Source: Gemmatimonadota bacterium (GTDB lineage: Bacteria > Latescibacterota > UBA2968 > UBA8231). From it: 36,371 nt of DNA. The stretch spans positions 1 to 36,371 of the forward strand of contig PATE01000105.1 in assembly GCA_002712305.1 (NCBI GenBank), in the 5' to 3' direction. Shown here one piece after another: positions 23,910 to 32,386 of the stretch (the stretch's first letter is position 1; each line of letters begins with the position of its first letter). The translations under genes were made by a program, and so were the position numbers. The notes under the pieces were generated by a model that did no database searches, was not told where the DNA came from, and was given only the letters and a program-made list of their open reading frames with translations.

Positions 23910-26386
23910 ACCAGTTCTTCTTCCTCCACAGGAGTTTCGACCAGAATCTCACGCGGTTTGGCACCCTCCGCGGGACCAACGACGCCGGCAAACTCCAATT
24001 CGTCCATGAGGCGAGCCGCCCGCGAGTATCCGACCTTCATGCGCCTCTGTAGAAAGGACGTCGAAGCTTGTCGAGTTTCGAGCACAACATTGACTGCTTC
24101 GTCAAACAGTTCATCGCGATCTGCTTCCACATCTCCCGTCTCGCCCCGTTCAGAGAAGACTTCGATCTTTTCGGCTTCGTGACCGGTCTCCTTGATCGCC
24201 TCTACAAGACGCTCTGTTTCTTCTCCGGAGATGAACGCTCCATGGACTCGCACTGGTTCTCCCTGGCCACTAGGAAGAAAGAGCATGTCACCACGGCCGA
24301 GAAGCCGTTCAGCGCCATTCATATCCAGGATTGTTCGTGAATCGGTCTTGGACGCAACCTGGAATGCGATGCGGGAAGGAAAGTTCGCCTTGATCACACC
24401 GGTGATGACATTCACTGAAGGTCGTTGCGTGGCCAAGATGATGTGGATACCCACGGCTCGAGACTTCTGTGCGAGGCCCATCAGCGAGGTCTCCACATCG
24501 GCTGGGGCCGTGAGCATGAGATCAGCGAATTCATCAATGATGATCACGATGTGAGGTAGTGTGCGGATCTCTTCCCCTTCGGCCACGATCTCCACTTCCT
24601 CGCCCGCTTCACGCTGCTTGGTGATCTTCTCGACTCGCGCATTGTAGTCTGCCAGATTCCGAACGGCCATTCGTGCCAGCATCTGATAGCGTACTTCCAT
24701 TTCAGCCACCGCCCATTTGAGTGCCTCTGAAGCTTTCTTCGGCTCGGTGATCACGGGCACCAACAGGTGTGGAATGTCATTGTACATCGTCAGTTCGACA
24801 ACCTTTGGATCGACCATCAACAGCCGAACTTGATCAGGAGTTGCACGTAGCAGGATGCTGCAAATCAGACAGTTGATGCACACACTTTTCCCGGCCCCCG
24901 TCGCACCCGCCACAAGCAGGTGGGGCATCTTGGCCAGGTCAGCCACGTAGGTATCTCCTGAGATCGTCTTGCCCAGAGCCATGGTCAGGATTGGATCCGC
25001 CTTCTTGAAGACCTGAGACTCCACAATCTCGCGCAGGTACACGGTCTCGCGATTATGATTTGCGATTTCAACCCCAACCACCTTCTTGCCTGGTACTGGC
25101 GCCTGAATCCGGATGCCCTGAGCGCTCATGACGCGCGCCAGGTCATCTGCCAATGCCGAAATTCGACCGACTTTCACGCCTGAAGCCGGTTCCACTTCAT
25201 AGCGTGTCACCACGGGACCGGGGCTCACCTCGACCACTTTTCCGGAGACGTCGAAATTGTGGAGTGCGTCCTCGAGCACTTTCGCGTTCTGAAGCAGAAT
25301 CTCTCGATCAACTTCTCCCTGATCATCAGGAATCGGATCCAACAGAGCGACCTTTGGCAACTTGTATCGAGACGGCTTTCGCTTCTTCGGCGGCGCTTCC
25401 GCCGACGCGGACCGGTGCGCCTTACTGTCATCCTTCTTGCCATTGAGCGGCTTGGTTGGGGCACCCTTCACCTTCTCGGGGATTGCAGCCGCCTTCTTCT
25501 CGATCGACTGAGACTGGGGTGGTGTGAGTGGATCTTGGTCCTCCAGCTTCGAGATGGGATCTTCGTCATGAGCGATGTCCTCTTCTGCGGAGACGGCTTC
25601 CATGAGCTCATGACGGCTGATAGTGGGCAGACGCGCCAACCCGGAGGGCGTTTCCTCCATGTCGTCGTGCCATTCTCGCTCATCGACCTCTTCTTCGTCC
25701 TCCTCCTCCACGTCTTCGTCGATTTCGGTGGGTCGACGGCGCAGTTCCGGAAGGCGAATCCGGCCGATGGCAGCCAACACGCCGCTCACCGACCCCGAAG
25801 CAGCCATGAACCCTCGGACGACGAACTGGCCAATCCGACGGGGATCGAGATCGGTTGCCTGCAGCAAGGAGGCGATGAGGAGGGCCAGGAGAACAATGGT
25901 AGATCCGACGCGACCTGCGTAAGGAATCAGCAAGGTTGATGCAGTCCAGGTTCCGACCGAACCACCCAGTTCGAAGGCCAGATACGGCGAGTACGTCGGC
26001 AGACCGGCGGCGATGGACAGAAACAGGGCCAACCCCAGCAGACCGAGAGTTCTCCCTGCGGCGCCTCGTGGGTCGTACCTCCGAAGCCGGTTCCACCCCC
26101 AAAGGAAACAGATGGCCGGTAGAACGAACGCGCTGGTACCGATGGCGGTGAACGCTGCGTAGGAGTAGTACGCACCGATCTGACCGGCCCAGTTGATGGT
26201 CGTTTCCGACATTCGGCTGGAGTTGGGTGGATCGAACTTCGAGTGCGTGAGAAGACTGAGCAGAAGGAACACGCCCAATGCACTCACGAGAATACCCAAG
26301 ACGATCGGTCCCCGGTTCTCCGGCAGACGCCGTTCGGCAAGTTCTGGCATAGGATCAACCGCCACCGACTTGAGGCCGGCAGCCAT
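23906..26386 (-). CDS. ftsK: FtsK/SpoIIIE DNA translocase
   Basis: This is a septum-associated DNA pump that clears chromosomes at division. The protein has about 826 residues. Four transmembrane segments lie in about 30-190, followed by a charged linker (220-340, with EEEDEEEVDERE and Lys/Pro-rich parts). The motor domain has Walker A VAGATGAGKS and Walker B IVIIIDEFADLM. A C-terminal winged-helix gamma domain (about 760-815) includes SFLQRRMKVGYSRAARLMDEL, which recognises KOPS-like DNA sites. The start is uncertain among GTG 26395, ATG 26386 and ATG 26350; no clear ribosome-binding site decides. It opens the ten-gene run to clpC. Confidence 0.95.
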   Translation of the reverse strand: MAAGLKSVAVDPMPELAERRLPENRGPIVLGILVSALGVFLLLSLLTHSKFDPPNSSRMSETTINWAGQIGAYYSYAAFTAIGTSAFVLPAICFLWGWNRLRRYDPRGAAGRTLGLLGLALFLSIAAGLPTYSPYLAFELGGSVGTWTASTLLIPYAGRVGSTIVLLALLIASLLQATDLDPRRIGQFVVRGFMAASGSVSGVLAAIGRIRLPELRRRPTEIDEDVEEEDEEEVDEREWHDDMEETPSGLARLPTISRHELMEAVSAEEDIAHDEDPISKLEDQDPLTPPQSQSIEKKAAAIPEKVKGAPTKPLNGKKDDSKAHRSASAEAPPKKRKPSRYKLPKVALLDPIPDDQGEVDREILLQNAKVLEDALHNFDVSGKVVEVSPGPVVTRYEVEPASGVKVGRISALADDLARVMSAQGIRIQAPVPGKKVVGVEIANHNRETVYLREIVESQVFKKADPILTMALGKTISGDTYVADLAKMPHLLVAGATGAGKSVCINCLICSILLRATPDQVRLLMVDPKVVELTMYNDIPHLLVPVITEPKKASEALKWAVAEMEVRYQMLARMAVRNLADYNARVEKITKQREAGEEVEIVAEGEEIRTLPHIVIIIDEFADLMLTAPADVETSLMGLAQKSRAVGIHIILATQRPSVNVITGVIKANFPSRIAFQVASKTDSRTILDMNGAERLLGRGDMLFLPSGQGEPVRVHGAFISGEETERLVEAIKETGHEAEKIEVFSERGETGDVEADRDELFDEAVNVVLETRQASTSFLQRRMKVGYSRAARLMDELEFAGVVGPAEGAKPREILVETPVEEEELV

Positions 26387-26507
26387 TCTGGACACAACGG
26401 GAGAACTACGAGGGGAGTGGGGCTCCGCTCATGGCTGGAACGCGGTGTTTCTCAACTGATACAGCGACCCGGCGATCTGCACCTTGGGGAGATGCTCGAT
26501 TTTGCAC

Positions 26508-26526
26508 GTCCTGATGTGATCAGGAC
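26508..26526. repeat. Perfect inverted repeat upstream of ftsK
   Basis: GTCCTGAT-GTG-ATCAGGAC has 8-bp arms and a 3-nt gap, in the 250-nt space between the vWA gene and ftsK. It could be an operator or a small hairpin. There is no T tract on either side, so an intrinsic terminator is unlikely. I found no convincing promoter pair in this gap. Confidence 0.7.
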
Positions 26527-26588
26527 CGCGAGGAGTGCCGGTCAAGACTGGTCATCTATAGTAACCATATTCCTCGAGGTCTGCATGT

Positions 26589-26607
26589 GTGAAAATGCGG
26601 TTTTCAC
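26589..26607. repeat. Second perfect inverted repeat upstream of ftsK
   Basis: GTGAAAA-TGCGG-TTTTCAC has 7-bp arms and a 5-nt gap. It lies 32 nt after the stop of the vWA gene and 62 nt before the other inverted repeat. Its AT-rich arms and 19-nt length look like a dimeric repressor site rather than a terminator. Confidence 0.65.
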
Positions 26608-26638
26608 CGATTCGAATCTGCAAGATCACGGACTGATC

Positions 26639-28741
26639 CTACAGTAGTCCCCACCTCTTTCGCAGAATCCATTCGATGCTCAGCCCCCCTATGATCAAAA
26701 ACAGCCACCATGATTGCGCAACCTCGATAGCAGCGTGTTTCGTCTCGCGATCTAGTGACGGCGGAGGAGAAAGCTTTTCAGCCAACTCTGGCCACTGGGC
26801 AAGCGAACGATAGGCGCCACCAGTGGCTTGTGCGATCTGCTGGAGCATTTCCTCGTCGAGTCTTTGGTCAGACATCTCCAGCGTCTGCACAGCCACGGAG
26901 AATTCCCCGCGGTCGTCACCCAGAACAACATCTTGCGAGGTGGCGCTGAGTTCGTAGGAATACGAGCCAGGCACCAAGTTCGGCCAGCTTGCCAGATACC
27001 GTCCTGCACCGAGGCGCTGGATCGTTGGCCGGTGAATCTCGCCATTCAGCGTGAAGTTGAAGTCCGCGTTGGAGAAGGGCTGCATCAGTTCATCAAAAAC
27101 CTCGATCTGAAGCTGGGCAGCCTGTCCGTGCTTCACGACGGCCTGCTCTGGAGTGGATCTCACCTTGCGAGTCGCCTCCGGCAATCCGAGCCATTGGACG
27201 CTCTGTCGCCAGAAGCGCCTGATCGTCTGCGGGGTTTCGCCGACGCCACTGGCGAGCAGATCAAGTCGCCAGAAACCGCTGCCTACAGTAGTGATGAGTC
27301 TGCCCTGACCGTAGGTGACGGCCATAGCCACCGGTGTAGAGTCGACGGACAGCAGAACCGGTCCCTCCGCCGGCCGCTCGAGAGCCGATGCCATTCCGAG
27401 CAATGGTGGCAGCCTTGACCAGTCCAAGCCAGTGTCGTCCGTATGGCGAATCGCTGGATGTTGGCCGTGCTGACCGATCACGGGTGGACCCGACGCCGAC
27501 TTGAGAGGTCGGGTAGGTACGAGCAAGGGCAGGCCAGACGAGGCAACACCACCGGAGTTCGCCTGTCGGTCTCCTGCAAGGAAGAGAAGGCCTCCCCCCG
27601 TTTGGACGAATTGTTCGACCCGCCTGGCGGTCTCGGCACCGAATTGCTGACGGGACAGGTCGTGAAGGATCAGGACGTCGAGATCCGACAGATCGACCTT
27701 GTCGATCCAGCCCCGTTCATGGGTGAAGAACTGGATCGTCAAGGAGGAGTCGGCAGCCAGCGTTCGGTGCAGAAAGGCGAAATCGGGCGACGCGCCACCC
27801 GTCACGGCCAGCACGTTGAGCCGATGGGGTCGCACCTGAACCAAAGTGGTTTCTACGTTGTTCTGATGGGTGACTTCACCCTCCATCGATGCGACTCGAA
27901 TCGATAGTGACTGGAGCCCTGCCGGCATGGGCGGCAGAGGGATGTCCACCTGCTCAAGCACTCCTGGATCGGCGAACCGCCGCACTTCAGAGGCAACGAC
28001 ACTGTCCTGCAACGACACGTCGATTTGCGCGCGGCGGCCGGTGAAGCCCCACTGACGCAGGAAAATGCGTAGGACTGCTGGATGCCCGGACAACATGGGA
28101 CCCGGTGGCTCAACGGAAACGAGCTGTACATCGTCGGGAGGAATTGCGGAACCCACGCCAAGGGCGTAAATCGGCACGCCCAACTCCTGAGCGGCGGCGA
28201 CGGGATGGTCGCCAAGATTGTGACGTCCATCTGAGATAATGACCGCGGCGTGGAGTCGCTGACGCTCCGTCCCCCATCTCGGCGCCTGCTCAAGGGCTGA
28301 TCCGATATTGGTCGCCTGCCCGGATGTGGGCGTGCCCAGTACGTTGGACCATGTGGAACGAACGGGATGATCTGAAAAGATGCCCACGACACTACGCTGC
28401 AGGGCCAGACCGAGACCACCGGACATTGAGTCGGCCACTGCCTGACGACGAGAGGTTCCCGCCTCGCGGATGGTCATCGATTGGCTGTTGTCGATCAAGG
28501 TCACGACGAGAGGGTATTCCGCCTGTTTCAGGACATAGCTGAGAATCGGTGCGATCAGCAGGGCCAGCAGCATGGAGAAAACGAGGCTACGCAGCAGTTG
28601 GAGCCACAGCAGGGCCGCCGTAGAGATCGGGGGCCTGGTCTGTTGATACGTGTGTCGCACGAACCACAGCACAGGTGGCCAGAAGAGCAGCCACCACCAT
28701 GTCCCGTGAAGTGTGAGACCCGTGTCGAGAGAATCGATCAA
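26639..28741 (-). CDS. Membrane protein with von Willebrand A-like domain
   Basis: The protein has 700 residues. Two N-terminal TM segments (about 14-30 and 50-70) are followed by a vWA-like domain with the metal-site motif DNSQSM (Asp84-x-Ser86-x-Ser88). A glutamine-amidotransferase-like domain is suggested further on (FVQTGGGLLFLAG). A beta-rich domain and a C-terminal TM segment (WWLFLIIGGLSIEWIL) end the protein. This is the architecture of large BatA-like/'vWA-CTERM-like' membrane proteins of unknown role found in several phyla; no enzyme activity is implied. The TTG start overlaps the tsaD stop by 4 nt. It ends the 32222-26639 gene run. Confidence 0.82.
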   Translation of the reverse strand: MIDSLDTGLTLHGTWWWLLFWPPVLWFVRHTYQQTRPPISTAALLWLQLLRSLVFSMLLALLIAPILSYVLKQAEYPLVVTLIDNSQSMTIREAGTSRRQAVADSMSGGLGLALQRSVVGIFSDHPVRSTWSNVLGTPTSGQATNIGSALEQAPRWGTERQRLHAAVIISDGRHNLGDHPVAAAQELGVPIYALGVGSAIPPDDVQLVSVEPPGPMLSGHPAVLRIFLRQWGFTGRRAQIDVSLQDSVVASEVRRFADPGVLEQVDIPLPPMPAGLQSLSIRVASMEGEVTHQNNVETTLVQVRPHRLNVLAVTGGASPDFAFLHRTLAADSSLTIQFFTHERGWIDKVDLSDLDVLILHDLSRQQFGAETARRVEQFVQTGGGLLFLAGDRQANSGGVASSGLPLLVPTRPLKSASGPPVIGQHGQHPAIRHTDDTGLDWSRLPPLLGMASALERPAEGPVLLSVDSTPVAMAVTYGQGRLITTVGSGFWRLDLLASGVGETPQTIRRFWRQSVQWLGLPEATRKVRSTPEQAVVKHGQAAQLQIEVFDELMQPFSNADFNFTLNGEIHRPTIQRLGAGRYLASWPNLVPGSYSYELSATSQDVVLGDDRGEFSVAVQTLEMSDQRLDEEMLQQIAQATGGAYRSLAQWPELAEKLSPPPSLDRETKHAAIEVAQSWWLFLIIGGLSIEWILRKRWGLL

Positions 28742-29802
28742 GCGGGCCGACTGGCTTGTAGACCGGGCAGAGACAGTCTTGGACTCGCGTCGAGATCATA
28801 CCCTTCGTCAACACGCCCACCACCAGAGCCCTGGGCGAATTGATGCGCCCCCACAGCCGCCACCATCGCCGCATTGTCCGTGCACAACGCGATCGACGGT
28901 ACCGTGAGACGCGCGCCGATGGTCTCGGCTGCTTCCGCCAGTGTTTCTCTCAACCTTCGATTGGCAGCGACGCCTCCTACAAGGGCCACCCGATCGATGC
29001 ATCGGCTCTTTAGCGCCCGCATGGTGCGATCTATCAGGACATCGACGACGGCCTGCTCGAAGCAGGCCGCAATATCAGGCGTCGCAGCCGTCAATGCCTC
29101 CTGACCACCCTCATTACGCAAGCTGTTCACGTAGGTGAGCACGGAAGTCTTGAGTCCGGAGAAACTCATGTCCAGCGTGTCTCGTCCGGACAGAGCGCGG
29201 GGAAACCGGATCGTCGTCGGATCGCCGTGCTCGGCGGATGCAGAGACTGCGCGCCCACCCATGACCAATTGACCCGGTGGGAGCAGGTCGAGGAGCTTGG
29301 CAACCTTGTCGAAGGCCTCCCCTGCTGCGTCATCAAGTGTGGCGCCGAGCAATTCGTAGTCACCCAGCGCGTGAACGAGAATCAGTTCCGTGTGGCCCCC
29401 GGACACGAGCAGCGCCACAAAGGGTGGTTCCAGATCGGAATCGATCAACGCAGAGAACAGGTGAGCCTCGAGATGGTGGACGCCCAGAACCGGCAGTCCG
29501 GTTCCATAGGCCAGGCCTTTGGCCAGGTTTACGCCCACCAGAAGAGATCCGACCAGACCGGGACCTTGTGTGACAGCGATGGCGGAGAGGTCTCTCAGTC
29601 TGGCGCCGGTCTGATCCAACGCATTCTCGATGACTGGAAGAGCGGCGCGAATGTGAGCCCGAGAGGCAAGTTCAGGAACAACACCACCATACGGGGCGTG
29701 GTCCATCTGCGACAGCACGGCAGAAGCTCGGACACTTCGCTCACTCGATGCGATGGCCGCAGCGGTCTCGTCGCAGGAAGACTCGATTCCCAGGATGAGC
29801 AC
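28738..29802 (-). CDS. tsaD: tRNA N6-threonylcarbamoyladenosine transferase subunit TsaD
   Basis: TsaD moves the threonylcarbamoyl group from TC-AMP to A37 of tRNAs reading ANN codons, together with TsaB and TsaE (not in the window). The 354-residue ASKHA-fold protein opens with LILGIESSCDETAAA. It has the metal-binding HHLEAHLFS motif, LLVSGGHTEL, DDAAGEAFDKVAK and VGGVAANRRLR, all diagnostic. The start is GTG, three nt after the YbbR-like gene. It is of normal length, with a short variable tail. Confidence 0.97.
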   Translation of the reverse strand: MLILGIESSCDETAAAIASSERSVRASAVLSQMDHAPYGGVVPELASRAHIRAALPVIENALDQTGARLRDLSAIAVTQGPGLVGSLLVGVNLAKGLAYGTGLPVLGVHHLEAHLFSALIDSDLEPPFVALLVSGGHTELILVHALGDYELLGATLDDAAGEAFDKVAKLLDLLPPGQLVMGGRAVSASAEHGDPTTIRFPRALSGRDTLDMSFSGLKTSVLTYVNSLRNEGGQEALTAATPDIAACFEQAVVDVLIDRTMRALKSRCIDRVALVGGVAANRRLRETLAEAAETIGARLTVPSIALCTDNAAMVAAVGAHQFAQGSGGGRVDEGYDLDASPRLSLPGLQASRPA

Positions 29803-29805
29803 GGC

Positions 29806-30738
29806 TTAGCGGACGACGATGTCGACCCGAGAAGGAGAGATCTCGAGTAGTTCATAGAGCCGATCTTTCGGACTGAGGACGGGATAACCTGCCTCGGTGT
29901 CGGGCTCTTCCTTCGATCCTGCATCGACGAAGAGTCCGAGATCGGTCTCGGGATCCAGCGACCCGATCAAGTCAGCACCTCCTCGGACTTTGACGGCGAC
30001 TCGTGATGGTGCTGCCACAGCGCCCCTTCTACCCTCGACACGAACCGGGACGTTGGCGATGGGGTATTCGGCCAGCTCCTGAATATCTGCCAAAACGGTT
30101 GTGGACATGCGGTCGAGACGGAGCAAATCGGTCTGTGGCTGCTGCAAACTCACATCGACCCGCACGGGTTCGGAGAGTCCGGCCAGATGGATGGTGTCGG
30201 TCCGAATCGATTGGACGGACTCCACAAGGTGCGTGGGCCCGGAGATCGTGACCGAGTCAGGGCGGAGGGTAATCGGGCCTACGATGGTAAAAGAGTTCGC
30301 TACGGTTAGGTCGGCCATCAGGTCAATCGGGATGGTCCGCGTGCCAAGATGATCGACGACAAAAGTCACCTCCCGTGGCTCGATGACAGATTCAACGATG
30401 AGGGCCATCTCCGAGTGATCTTCGACCTGATCCGGGGATGGGCGCATCGTAATGCTGCCACGAACATCCGTTTCGGGCTGCATGTGCAACACCATGTCCG
30501 CTGCATTGAGACGGAGCAGATCCTTCCCGTGGCCGAAGACAGCGATCCGTACCGTGGGGGGAATCTCGGAGGCTACGACGAGTGCGGATTCGCCCGTTGC
30601 CGGAGGATCATCGACAAGGAGACGAATCTCCACTTCACGTCGGTAGCTGTGCTCCGTAACGGCGTGCAACCACAGTCCTGATGCAAGAAACAGGGCACCC
30701 AGCTTCACCCCCCAGTCTCCCGTAAGCCACTGTCTCAA
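29806..30738 (-). CDS. YbbR/CdaR-like membrane-anchored protein
   Basis: The protein has 310 residues. The opening GDWGVKLGALFLASGLWLHAV matches the single N-terminal anchor of CdaR proteins (pattern NWxLKLxSLxLAxxLW; fewer than 20 shown in any family copy). Two to three YbbR beta domains follow, with the repeated DSVTISGPTHLVESVQSI strand pair. CdaR regulates the di-adenylate cyclase CdaA, but no cdaA or glmM gene is here, so that role is uncertain. TTG 30738 is the start by homology; its codon overlaps the stop of a possible 15-codon leader ORF beginning at ATG 30782. It is followed by tsaD. Confidence 0.82.
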   Translation of the reverse strand: MRQWLTGDWGVKLGALFLASGLWLHAVTEHSYRREVEIRLLVDDPPATGESALVVASEIPPTVRIAVFGHGKDLLRLNAADMVLHMQPETDVRGSITMRPSPDQVEDHSEMALIVESVIEPREVTFVVDHLGTRTIPIDLMADLTVANSFTIVGPITLRPDSVTISGPTHLVESVQSIRTDTIHLAGLSEPVRVDVSLQQPQTDLLRLDRMSTTVLADIQELAEYPIANVPVRVEGRRGAVAAPSRVAVKVRGGADLIGSLDPETDLGLFVDAGSKEEPDTEAGYPVLSPKDRLYELLEISPSRVDIVVR

Positions 30739-30801
30739 AGGAGATCGCCCGTGGCAGGGGGTGTATCACCGCCATATTGCATGGTCACCTAGGTACGGGA
30801 C

Positions 30802-30993
30802 CTATTTGTAGGATTCACGGAGCTCCTTGCCGACACTTAGCTCACCATTGTCGATCCGCAGATTGAAGCCGCAGTCTGGGTGAGTGCAGACCCAGGCTTT
30901 GTAGTGGATGGAAGCGCCATCGCGACCGTAGTCTGAGAGCGGCACGAGAACGCCCTGCTGACACTTCTGACACGTTGGAAATTGCTGTTCCAT
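30802..30993 (-). CDS. Small zinc-ribbon protein
   Basis: The protein has 63 residues from ATG 30993, supported by GGGAGGGG eight nt upstream. Cys8-x2-Cys11 and Cys36-x4-Cys41 form a four-cysteine zinc ribbon (TCQKCQQG and WVCTHPDCGF). The rest is polar, ending GKELRESYK. Such small ribbons bind RNA, DNA or proteins; I cannot say which. It lies 57 nt after the phosphatase gene in the same direction. A longer version with six more residues (start at 31011) is possible. Confidence 0.75.
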   Translation of the reverse strand: MEQQFPTCQKCQQGVLVPLSDYGRDGASIHYKAWVCTHPDCGFNLRIDNGELSVGKELRESYK

Positions 30994-31050
30994 CCTGACA
31001 TCCCCTCCCATAGGTGGTAACGTGGGCGACCCACAGGGGCCGTCGACGTC

Positions 31051-31536
31051 TCAGGCTTTTTGCTGCTCTGCTCCGCACCGAGCGGCGAAATCTTGCACAG
31101 TGGCTTCCTGTTCGAGTGTTTCGATGGAACCGGGCCTCAACTGTCGAATCTGGTGAATCGCTTCGTCTCCGGTAAGGCCCGCTCGGACGAGGTAGCAGGC
31201 GACCAGTGTTCCGGTTCGTCCCAGACCGGCACGACAGTGAACGAGGGTGGCCAGATTCTCTTGCATGGCGACATCGGCTGCGTCAAGAAAGAGATCAATT
31301 GCCTCGAGGCTAGGTGGTGTCATGTCGGGTACGGGAAGATGAATCCCTCGCAGACCTGCCTTCTCCAGCGCCTGTGGATCCAAAGGCGTTTCAGTGAGCG
31401 TCACGACCAGGCCGATACCCTGACTACGGATGATCTGCAGATCTGCTTCGAGTGCACCAGCGTGGGGGCTACCCCCAGGATGCCCGCAAGCAGCAAGAGA
31501 TCCGTCTATCACCCAGCTGAAATTGAACGGCATCAT
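31051..31536 (-). CDS. Dual-specificity-type protein phosphatase
   Basis: The protein has 161 residues. The Cys-based signature loop is VHCRAGLGRTGT (Cys101, Arg107), and a likely general acid, Asp71, lies in VPDMTPPS. The compact size and PDMTPP loop resemble the small dual-specificity and archaeal-type tyrosine phosphatases that take phospho-Tyr, phospho-Ser/Thr or other phosphomonoesters. The substrate is unknown. The ATG start overlaps the stop of the MoaD-MoaE gene by 4 nt (ATGA), so the two are translated together. Confidence 0.88.
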   Translation of the reverse strand: MMPFNFSWVIDGSLAACGHPGGSPHAGALEADLQIIRSQGIGLVVTLTETPLDPQALEKAGLRGIHLPVPDMTPPSLEAIDLFLDAADVAMQENLATLVHCRAGLGRTGTLVACYLVRAGLTGDEAIHQIRQLRPGSIETLEQEATVQDFAARCGAEQQKA

Positions 31537-32222
31537 GAACCTTGGGGCGACGGGGCCATGGGATGGGGCGGACCCTCTACCCAGAATGAACCGTCCGGAC
31601 CGAACTCCTTCTTCCAGATCGGGGCGATCTCCTTGGCCCGGTCAATGATGTACCGACAAGCCGAAAAGGCTTCCGCACGATGAGGACTCGCGACAGTGAT
31701 CAGTACTGAGATCTCGCCGATGCTGAGCCGACCGATTCGGTGCGAGATGGCCGCCGTACCGATCTTCCACTTGTCGTGTGCCTCCGCAACAATGGTTGAC
31801 AAGACCTTCCGGGCCATAGGCTCGTAGGCTTCGTATTCCAGGTGATCTGTCTGCTGATCCGCAGCGTTGTTACGCACGACGCCTTCAAATCGGACGACAG
31901 CACCGTCTGTGGGTTCGACAACCCAGGCATGTGCATCGGAGCCAATGGGTTCCGCGGTGATGACAACATGATCATCACTCCCACCACTCACCGGGGGAAT
32001 CAAGGCGACCTCATCTCCAGACTTCAGAATGCGCTCGTCCGTTGCGTATTCTTCGTTCACGGCGATGGAAAGAGAGGGAGAGATTCCAGCAAGGACCGGC
32101 ACTAACGACGCCAGGCCGCGCCGAAGATCTCCGACGCTTGCTCCGGAGTCTATCTCTATCGACCTCTCACGGTCGCCGACGGCCTCTCTACAGGAGGCGA
32201 ACAGAAGCAACGTAATCGTCAT
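31533..32222 (-). CDS. Fused molybdopterin synthase MoaD-MoaE
   Basis: Molybdopterin synthase inserts two sulfurs into precursor Z (cPMP) in molybdenum cofactor synthesis. This 229-residue protein starts at ATG 32222 (GGAGG eight nt upstream). Residues 1-81 are a complete MoaD ending VSGG with Gly80-Gly81, the same length and end as E. coli MoaD. MoaE follows at once, with HRIGRLSIGE, ASPHRAEAF and APIWKKEFG. Similar fusions are known (MoaX of Mycobacterium tuberculosis). Gly81 must become a free thiocarboxylate, so cleavage after it is expected. No other moa gene is in the window. Confidence 0.9.
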   Translation of the reverse strand: MTITLLLFASCREAVGDRERSIEIDSGASVGDLRRGLASLVPVLAGISPSLSIAVNEEYATDERILKSGDEVALIPPVSGGSDDHVVITAEPIGSDAHAWVVEPTDGAVVRFEGVVRNNAADQQTDHLEYEAYEPMARKVLSTIVAEAHDKWKIGTAAISHRIGRLSIGEISVLITVASPHRAEAFSACRYIIDRAKEIAPIWKKEFGPDGSFWVEGPPHPMAPSPQGS

Positions 32223-32300
32223 TAGACAGACCTCCACAATTTCGGCGAATATAGCTGGCAGCCCATAGGATCGCAATCAGTTGACTGCTGTTCTGAAACA

Positions 32301-32338
32301 GAGATGGGGCCATCAGCATATGCTGATGGCCCCGTCTC
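32301..32338 (-). terminator. Long palindromic hairpin after the 502-residue surface protein
   Basis: GGGGCCATCAGC / GCTGATGGCCCC is a perfect 12-bp stem around ATAT. It is extended by GAGA/TCTC with one T-G wobble, about 17 bp in all. It lies about 50 nt after the stop of the upstream gene. The trailing T run is weak (TGTTTC), but a strong stem fits a terminator that protects the moaDE operon from readthrough. Confidence 0.75.
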
Positions 32339-32354
32339 GCTACTGTCTTCCCGG

Positions 32355-32376
32355 CACTGGGGGCGAACCTCCAGTG
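32355..32376 (-). other. UUCG-capped hairpin just after the stop codon
   Basis: On the minus strand CACTGGAGG-UUCG-CCCCCAGTG forms a 9-bp stem with one mismatch and a UUCG loop. It begins 10 nt after the TAG of the surface-protein gene and precedes the terminator hairpin, so the transcript ends in two stacked hairpins. Confidence 0.65.
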
Positions 32377-32386
32377 AAGAGAAAAT

